A stretch of DNA of 64,000 bases from contig JALNXH010000002.1 of the NCBI GenBank assembly GCA_023230455.1, positions 186,001 through 250,000 on the forward strand, written 5' to 3'. The notes under the pieces are model-generated. The model was not told the origin of the DNA. It ran no database searches and saw nothing but the letters and a program-made list of their open reading frames with translations. Source of the DNA: Rhodocyclaceae bacterium (GTDB taxonomy: Bacteria; Pseudomonadota; Gammaproteobacteria; Burkholderiales; Rhodocyclaceae). Position numbers and translations under genes: made by a program. Below are positions 58,561 through 64,000 of the stretch, piece after piece (position 1 is the first letter of the stretch; every line of letters starts with the position of its first letter).

Positions 58561-61500
58561 CTACACCAACACCCGCTCGATGCCTCCGTTGTTGGCGGAC
58601 TCGATGTAGTTCCGCATCCAGTCAGCACCGAGTAGGCGCTTGGCCATTTCGACCACTATGTAGTCGGCCTCCAGTCCTCCGGCATCGTGTTCGTAGCGGC
58701 TGAGTCCCTGTAGGCACGATGGGCAGGAGGTGAGGATCTTCACCTCGCCGCCGAAGCCGCCGCTGCGCAGGCTGGCGGTGCCCTTTTCCAGTTCCTCCTG
58801 CTTGCGAAAGCGTACTTGGGTGGAGATGTCCGGTCGCTTGACCGCCAACGTGCCGGATTCGCCGCAGCAGCGGTCGTTCAATTCGACACTGCCGCCGAGC
58901 AGGGCGTTGGCCACCTTGAGCGGCGCGTGAGTCTTCATCGGGGTGTGGCAGGGGTCGTGGTACATGTATTTTGTTCCGCTCACACTCTCAAGCTTGAGGC
59001 CCTTTTCCATCAGGTATTCGTGAATGTCGAGCAGGCGGCAGCCGGGAAATATCTTCTCGAACTGGTACTTCTGCAACTGGTCCATACAGGTGCCACAGGA
59101 AACGATCACCGTCTTGATGTCGAGGTAGTTCAGGGTGTTCGCGACGCGGTGGAACAGCACCCTGTTGTCGGTGGTGATCTGCTGTCCCTTGTCTTCCTCG
59201 CCACCGGCGGTCTGCGGGTAGCCGCAGCAGAGGTAACCCGGCGGCAGCACGGTGATGGCGCCGACTTCGTAGAGCATCGCCTGGGTGGCCAGGCCGACCT
59301 GGGAGAACAGTCGTTCCGAGCCGCAGCCGGGGAAGTAGAACACCGCATCCGAGTCTTCGTTGGCCTTCCGCGAATCGCGGATCACCGGAATGATCTTGTC
59401 GTCCTCGATGTCGAGCATGCCGCGCGAGGTGCGCGCGGGCACACCGCGCGGCAGTGGTTTGTTGATGAAGTGGATGACCTGCGCCTTCATCGTCGGCGAA
59501 CCCAGCGTGGCGGCGGGGCGTGTCACTGACTCTTGTATCAGCCCAAGCGATTTGCCGATACGGTGTGCGGCGCGCTGTAGCGTGAAGCCGATACCGGTGA
59601 TGCCGACCCGCATTGCCTTGATGGTGGCCGGGTCTTTGGCGGTGAGGAAGGCCATGGTCAGCGCGTTGGCCGGGACGAAACGCTTCTTCCCCTGCTGGCG
59701 CAGGAAGTTGCGCATCGCCACCGAAACGTCGCCGAAGTCGATGTCCACCGGGCAGGGCTTCTCGCAGCGGTGACAGACCGTGCAGTGGTCGGCGACGTCG
59801 TTGAATTCGTCGAAGTGGCGCAACGATATTCCTCTGCGGGTCTGCTCCTCGTAAAGGAAGGCCTCGACCAGCAGGCCGGTACCGAGGATCTTGTTGCGCG
59901 GGCTGTAGAGCAGGTTGGCGCGCGGCACATGGGTCGAGCAGACCGGCTTGCATTTTCCGCAACGCAGGCAGTTCTTAATCGAGTCGGAAATGCGGCCGAT
60001 TTCCGACTGCTCCATGATCAGCGATTCGACGCCGAGCAGGGCGAACGACGGCGTGTAGGCGTTGGCCAGGTCGCCGCCGGCCATCAGCTTGCCCTTGTTG
60101 AAGTGGCCGTTGGGGTCGACGCGCTGCTTGTATTCGCGGAACGGCCGGATTTCGTCCTCGCTGAGGAATTCCAGCTTGGTGATGCCGATGCCGTGCTCGC
60201 CGGAGATGACGCCGTCGAGCGATTTTGCCAGCGTCATGATGCGCGCTACGGCGGCGTTCGCCGTTTGCAGCATGGCGTAGTGGTCGGAATTCACCGGGAT
60301 GTTGGTGTGCACGTTGCCGTCGCCGGCATGCATGTGCAGGGCTACGAAAACGCGGCCGCGCAGCACCTCCTTGTGCAGGGCATTGATGCGTTCGAGGATC
60401 GGCCGGCAGGTTTCGCCGTCGAAGATGCTTTGCAGCGCCGGGCGGAGTTCCTTCTTCCATGAAACGCGCACCGAATGGTCTTGCAGGCGGTGGAACAGCG
60501 CCGGGTTGGCGGCGCTGTTGGTCAGCGCTCCGGCCTCGATTCCGCGTGCTGAAAATTGCGCTTCGGCCGCCGCCAGCGGCAGGTCGAGCTGGTCGAAAAT
60601 CCACTGCCAGCGCTCTTCTGCCTCGGCCACGGCGGCCAGCGCCTGTTCGCGGCGGTCGCCGATCAGGATGTCCTTGTCGAGGTTGGCGTCGCCCGCCTGC
60701 ACCGGCAGGTCGCCGCCGAGGAACTCGCGCAATTGCTTGCACAGTTCGAGCTTGTTGCGGATCGAGAGTTCGATGTTGATGCGTTCGATGCCGTCGCAGT
60801 AGTCGCCCATGCGCGGCAGCGGGATCACCACGTCCTCGTTCACCTTGAAGGCGTTGGTGTGGCGCGAGATGGCGGCGGTGCGCGAACGGTCGAGCCAGAA
60901 CTTCTTGCGCGTCTCCGCCGTGACGGCGATGAAGCCCTCGCCGCCGCGGACATTGGCCATGCGCACGACCTCGGAGGCGGCGGCCATCACCGCGGTTTCG
61001 TCGTCGCCGACGATGTCGCCGATTAGCACCATCTTCGGCCGGCCGTGGCGCTTGGCCTTGGTGGCGTAGCCGACGGCGCGCACGTAGCGCTCGTCCAGAT
61101 GCTCCAGGCCGGCCAGCACGGCGCCGCCCGGACGCGCCTTCAGGTAGTCGGTGATCTCGACGATGCTGGGCACCGATTCACGCACCTGACCGAAGAATTC
61201 GAGGCAGACGGTGCGCGTCACCGGCGGCATCTTGTGCAGGATCCACACCGCGGACGTGATGATGCCGTCGGTGCCCTCCTTCTGCACACCGGGCAGGCCG
61301 CCGAGGAACTTGTCGGTGACGTCCTTGCCGAGGCCGGCCTTGCGGAACAGCCGGCCGGGCAGGGTCAGGGTCTCCTCGCGCAGCAGCCTGCTGCCGTCGG
61401 CAGCGGAGTAGCGCAGGCGAAAGCTGACGCTGTCCTGGTCGTGGATCTTGCCCAGGTTGTGGTTCAGGCGCTCGACGTCGAGCCAGTTGCCGTCCGGCGT

Positions 61501-62403
61501 CACCATCCGCCAGGAAGCCAGGTTGTCCAGCGCCGTGCCCCACAGCACGGCCTTTTTGCCGCCGGCATTCATCGCAATGTTGCCGCCGATGCACGACGCG
61601 TCGGCCGAGGTCGGGTCGCAGGCGAACACCAGTCCGGCCTCTTCCGCCGCATCCATGACGCGGCGGGTGACCAGGCCGGCGCCGGTGCGCACCGTGGCAT
61701 AGGGCGTGGCCACGTCCGGCAATACGGTCTGTTCGACGCGGCCCAGATCGATCAGCTTTTCGGTATTGATGACCACCGACTTTGCCGTCAGCGGCACGGC
61801 GCCGCCGGTGTAGCCGGTGCCGCCGCCGCGCGGGATGATGGTCAGGCCAAGTTCGATGCAGCCGCGTACCAGCGGGGCGATCTCGGCCTCGGTGTCGGGC
61901 GTGAGCACGACAAAGGGGTATTCGACGCGCCAGTCGGTGGCATCGGTGACGTGGGAAACGCGGGCCAGGCCGTCGAAGCAGATGTTGTCGCGGCGGGTGA
62001 ATTTCGACAGCACGCGTAGGGCCTGCCTGCGCAGGTGCGCGGTTTCCTCGAAATGGCGCTCGAAGCCGGCCACGGCTTCGCCCGCTGCCGCCAGCAACTG
62101 GGCGACGGCGGCGTTGCCGCCGCGGCGCTTCTCGATTTCGTTGAGGCGGTGGCGCAGCGCGCCGACCAGCGCGGCACGCCGGCCGGGATTGGCGAGCAGA
62201 TCGTCTTCCAGATAGGGGTTGCGCTGCACGACCCAGATATCCCCCAGCACCTCGTAGAGCATCCGTGCCGAACGGCCGGTGACGCGCTGGCTGCGCAGCT
62301 CGAAGAGCACCTTCCAGGCGTCGGTGCCGAGCAGGCGGATGACGATTTCGCGGTCGGAAAACGAGGTGTAGTTGTAGGGGATTTCGCGCAGGCGGGCGGT
62401 CAT
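58561..62403 (-). CDS. FAD-linked oxidase / Fe-S oxidoreductase fusion (DUF3683 type)
   Basis: 1280 aa from the ATG at 62401-62403. Order: N-terminal DUF3683-like region with TARLREIPYNYTSFSDREIVIRLLG-type start; PCMH FAD-binding domain with PRGGGTGYTGGAVPL; FAD-linked oxidase C-terminal domain with HMHAGDGNVHTNIPV; and two 4Fe-4S motifs (Cys812/815/818/822 and Cys874/877/880/884). Two CCG domains follow, with CCGYPQTAGG and CCGESGTLAV. The layout matches YdiJ/GlcD-type D-2-hydroxyacid dehydrogenases passing electrons to the quinone pool. Substrate uncertain (D-lactate, D-2-hydroxyglutarate or related). Confidence 0.88.
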   Translation of the reverse strand: MTARLREIPYNYTSFSDREIVIRLLGTDAWKVLFELRSQRVTGRSARMLYEVLGDIWVVQRNPYLEDDLLANPGRRAALVGALRHRLNEIEKRRGGNAAVAQLLAAAGEAVAGFERHFEETAHLRRQALRVLSKFTRRDNICFDGLARVSHVTDATDWRVEYPFVVLTPDTEAEIAPLVRGCIELGLTIIPRGGGTGYTGGAVPLTAKSVVINTEKLIDLGRVEQTVLPDVATPYATVRTGAGLVTRRVMDAAEEAGLVFACDPTSADASCIGGNIAMNAGGKKAVLWGTALDNLASWRMVTPDGNWLDVERLNHNLGKIHDQDSVSFRLRYSAADGSRLLREETLTLPGRLFRKAGLGKDVTDKFLGGLPGVQKEGTDGIITSAVWILHKMPPVTRTVCLEFFGQVRESVPSIVEITDYLKARPGGAVLAGLEHLDERYVRAVGYATKAKRHGRPKMVLIGDIVGDDETAVMAAASEVVRMANVRGGEGFIAVTAETRKKFWLDRSRTAAISRHTNAFKVNEDVVIPLPRMGDYCDGIERINIELSIRNKLELCKQLREFLGGDLPVQAGDANLDKDILIGDRREQALAAVAEAEERWQWIFDQLDLPLAAAEAQFSARGIEAGALTNSAANPALFHRLQDHSVRVSWKKELRPALQSIFDGETCRPILERINALHKEVLRGRVFVALHMHAGDGNVHTNIPVNSDHYAMLQTANAAVARIMTLAKSLDGVISGEHGIGITKLEFLSEDEIRPFREYKQRVDPNGHFNKGKLMAGGDLANAYTPSFALLGVESLIMEQSEIGRISDSIKNCLRCGKCKPVCSTHVPRANLLYSPRNKILGTGLLVEAFLYEEQTRRGISLRHFDEFNDVADHCTVCHRCEKPCPVDIDFGDVSVAMRNFLRQQGKKRFVPANALTMAFLTAKDPATIKAMRVGITGIGFTLQRAAHRIGKSLGLIQESVTRPAATLGSPTMKAQVIHFINKPLPRGVPARTSRGMLDIEDDKIIPVIRDSRKANEDSDAVFYFPGCGSERLFSQVGLATQAMLYEVGAITVLPPGYLCCGYPQTAGGEEDKGQQITTDNRVLFHRVANTLNYLDIKTVIVSCGTCMDQLQKYQFEKIFPGCRLLDIHEYLMEKGLKLESVSGTKYMYHDPCHTPMKTHAPLKVANALLGGSVELNDRCCGESGTLAVKRPDISTQVRFRKQEELEKGTASLRSGGFGGEVKILTSCPSCLQGLSRYEHDAGGLEADYIVVEMAKRLLGADWMRNYIESANNGGIERVLV

Positions 62404-62551
62404 GCGATTTCTGCCGACTATTAAAGGCAGTATTGTAGGGGATCGACTGCCTTCCCGGCCGGCCGAATAGCCTTGGCGGTAGCGGGTCAATTGCAGTTGG
62501 TATGGCCTGCCGCGGCATAATGGCGGGCCAAAAAACAGACCGTCTTCAGCA

Positions 62552-63091
62552 ATGTACCCAATTCCAAAATCCCCGATTCCCGCCGCCGATCGGCTGCGTT
62601 CGCTGCCCGGTTACCGCACGGAAGTTCTGCCGGCCTGGATCGACCCCAACCAGCACATGGGCGTCGCTTACTACCATGTGATCATGAACGAGGCCGGCTG
62701 GCACGCCGCTGGATACTGGGATTTTGGGCTCGATTATCGTTTGCGTACGCAGCAGACCACGTTCATTCTGGAAATGCACGCCCGCTATTTGCGCGAACTG
62801 AATCTGGGCGATTCGATTCTCGCCACGGTGCGCATGCTCGGCCTCGACGACAAACGCATGCACCTTTGGTACGAGATATTCAATGAGCGCGAGGGCTATC
62901 TTGCCGCCACCGGGGAAGGTCTGATCATCAGCGTCGATGCGAATACCCGGCGCGTGGTTCCGTTTGCCCCCGAACTGCACCGGCGCCTCACCGCTGCGTG
63001 CGAAGCACACCGCGCCCTCCCGGAGGCGCCGACGGGCCCCTTCCTGATCCGCATCGGCGCCAACGGACTCGAACGCGCCACGCTCGATTGA
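62552..63091 (+). CDS. Acyl-CoA thioesterase, 4HBT family
   Basis: 179 aa, single hot-dog domain. The active-site segment WIDPNQHMGVAYYHVIMNEAG has Asp31, Asn33 and His35, the pattern of the 4-hydroxybenzoyl-CoA/FadM-like thioesterases. It stands between the divergent FAD oxidoreductase gene and pyc, 24 bases before the latter, so co-transcription with pyc is likely. The substrate is unknown. Confidence 0.85.
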   Translation: MYPIPKSPIPAADRLRSLPGYRTEVLPAWIDPNQHMGVAYYHVIMNEAGWHAAGYWDFGLDYRLRTQQTTFILEMHARYLRELNLGDSILATVRMLGLDDKRMHLWYEIFNEREGYLAATGEGLIISVDANTRRVVPFAPELHRRLTAACEAHRALPEAPTGPFLIRIGANGLERATLD

Positions 63092-63115
63092 ACTTAGTTT
63101 CCCTGGTAAGCAGCC

Positions 63116-64000
63116 ATGAAAACCATCCGCAGCATTCTCGTCGCCAACCGCAGCGAAATCGCCATCCGCGTCATGCGGGCGGCCAGCGAGCTGGGCATCC
63201 GCACCGTCGGCATCTATTCCAACGAGGACCGTTTTGCCCTGCACCGTTTCAAGGCAGACGAAAGCTACCGCGTCGGCGAGGGCAGGAAACCGATCCAGGC
63301 CTATCTGGACATCGACGACATCATCCGCGTCGCGCGTCACGCGCGGGTGGATGCGATCCATCCCGGCTATGGCTTTCTTTCCGAGAATCCAAATTTCGCC
63401 GAGGCCTGTGCCGCGGCGGGCATCGTCTTCATCGGCCCGCAGCCCGCCGTGATGCGCGAATTGGGCAACAAGGTGGCGGCGCGGGCGCTCGCCGAGCGCG
63501 TCGGCGTCGCGGTGGTGCCGGCGACCGGCGCATTGCCCGAAGACCTCGACGAATGCCGCCGGCTGGCTGCCGCCATCGGCTATCCGCTGATGCTGAAAGC
63601 CAGTTGGGGCGGCGGCGGTCGCGGCATGCGGGCGATCGCCAGCGAGGCCGAGCTGGCGGGTGCGATCGAGGTGGCGCGGCGCGAAGCCGCTGCCGCCTTC
63701 GGCAACGACGAGGTGTATCTGGAAAAAATGGTGGTGCGCGCCCGCCACGTCGAGGTACAGGTGCTGGGCGATCGCCACGGCAATCGGGTGCATCTGTTCG
63801 AGCGCGACTGCTCGGTGCAGCGGCGCAACCAGAAAGTGGTCGAACGCGCGCCAGCGCCCTATCTGAGCGAGGCACAGCGCGCCGAGCTGTGCGCTGATGC
63901 ACTCAAGCTGGCCGACGGCGTCAACTACACCCACGCCGGTACGGTCGAATTCCTGATGGATGTGGACAGCGGCCGCTTCTACTTCATCGAGGTGAATCCG
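63116..64000 (+). CDS. pyc: Pyruvate carboxylase, biotin carboxylase part (truncated by window)
   Basis: Anaplerotic ATP- and biotin-dependent conversion of pyruvate to oxaloacetate. 295 codons are visible and the frame is open at the right edge. SILVANRSEIAIRVMRAA at the N-terminus, YSNEDRFALHRFKADESY, HPGYGFLSENPNFA, the glycine-rich KASWGGGGRGMR and FIEVNP of the ATP-grasp core are present. The RFALHRFKADE segment favours pyruvate carboxylase over the acetyl- or propionyl-CoA carboxylase subunits, but the rest of the gene is needed to be certain. Confidence 0.85.
   Translation, partial: MKTIRSILVANRSEIAIRVMRAASELGIRTVGIYSNEDRFALHRFKADESYRVGEGRKPIQAYLDIDDIIRVARHARVDAIHPGYGFLSENPNFAEACAAAGIVFIGPQPAVMRELGNKVAARALAERVGVAVVPATGALPEDLDECRRLAAAIGYPLMLKASWGGGGRGMRAIASEAELAGAIEVARREAAAAFGNDEVYLEKMVVRARHVEVQVLGDRHGNRVHLFERDCSVQRRNQKVVERAPAPYLSEAQRAELCADALKLADGVNYTHAGTVEFLMDVDSGRFYFIEVNP

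Noticed and set aside
62546..63934. 462-codon open frame opposite the thioesterase and pyc genes
   Set aside because: Antisense shadow crossing two genuine genes and the gap between them.

Overview
The window is a GC-rich, gene-dense stretch of a proteobacterial chromosome, most likely a betaproteobacterium of the Rhodocyclales. The evidence is the type IV pilus operon diverging from mrcA and leading into aroKB, the mreBCD-mrdA-rodA-rlpA-dac-dat-ybeD-lipB-lipA order, metX-metW, the zapB-zapA-6S RNA block, gatCAB, and a very long FAD/Fe-S oxidoreductase. This placement is an inference from gene content and order. No tRNA, rRNA, CRISPR array, insertion sequence or prophage was seen.

Layout. 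1-6254 (minus): pilMNOPQ followed by aroK-aroB, every junction overlapping or tight. 6469-10557: mrcA, cyaY, a tiny lptM-like lipoprotein and lysA. 10665-14672: etfB-etfA, then ptsH-ptsI. 14697-16525: a SAM-II-like riboswitch and terminator ahead of metX-metW. 16532-19365 (minus): LysE-type exporter, TSUP transporter, EVE protein, 6S RNA, zapA and a zapB-like gene. 19467-25565: a vitamin B12 region with two cobalamin riboswitches. The first controls btuB-btuC-btuD. The second, on the other strand, controls a 51-residue peptide and a radical SAM/SPASM maturase (CbpA/CbpB type). The debris of a BluB-like gene lies between them. 25627-41488 (minus): rep, a tyrosine phosphatase, lipA-lipB-ybeD, dat-dacC, an HD protein, a GST, a membrane protein, and the rod-shape cluster rlpA-rodA-mrdA-mreD-mreC-mreB. 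41611-45285: gatC-gatA-(PhaJ-like hydratase)-gatB. 45345-58331: a DUF4124 protein, pyrE, xth, a GMC oxidoreductase, an ElaB/YqjE/YqjK-type membrane cluster, an NlpC/P60 lipoprotein, a small HExxH protein, an AmpG-like permease, DUF1684, fumC, a cupin, an EthD protein, a lipoprotein hydrolase and a Spy-like protein. 58561-64000: the DUF3683-type FAD/Fe-S oxidoreductase, a thioesterase, and the start of pyruvate carboxylase.

Two things stand out. (1) The CbpA/CbpB pair is a RiPP-like peptide modification system under a B12 riboswitch with a textbook terminator. (2) A family of C-rich palindromic inserts sits at 18536-18636, 30269-30370 and 38568-38781. Each insert ends in a hairpin made of a bordering gene edge and its inverted copy (6S RNA 3' end, ybeD start, mrdA start, mreD stop). 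In all four cases exactly 20 variable bases separate the hairpin from the C-rich core. I do not know of a described element with this architecture. It places the start regions of mrdA and ybeD and the closing stem of 6S RNA inside strong hairpins.

Functionally the window is mostly housekeeping: cell wall and shape, division, lipoylation, one-carbon/methionine and B12 uptake, amidotransferase-based tRNA charging and electron transfer. Accessory content is light. Several genes start with TTG (aroK, pilM, mrcA, etfB, ptsH), and many neighbours overlap by 4 bp, which was used to fix start codons.
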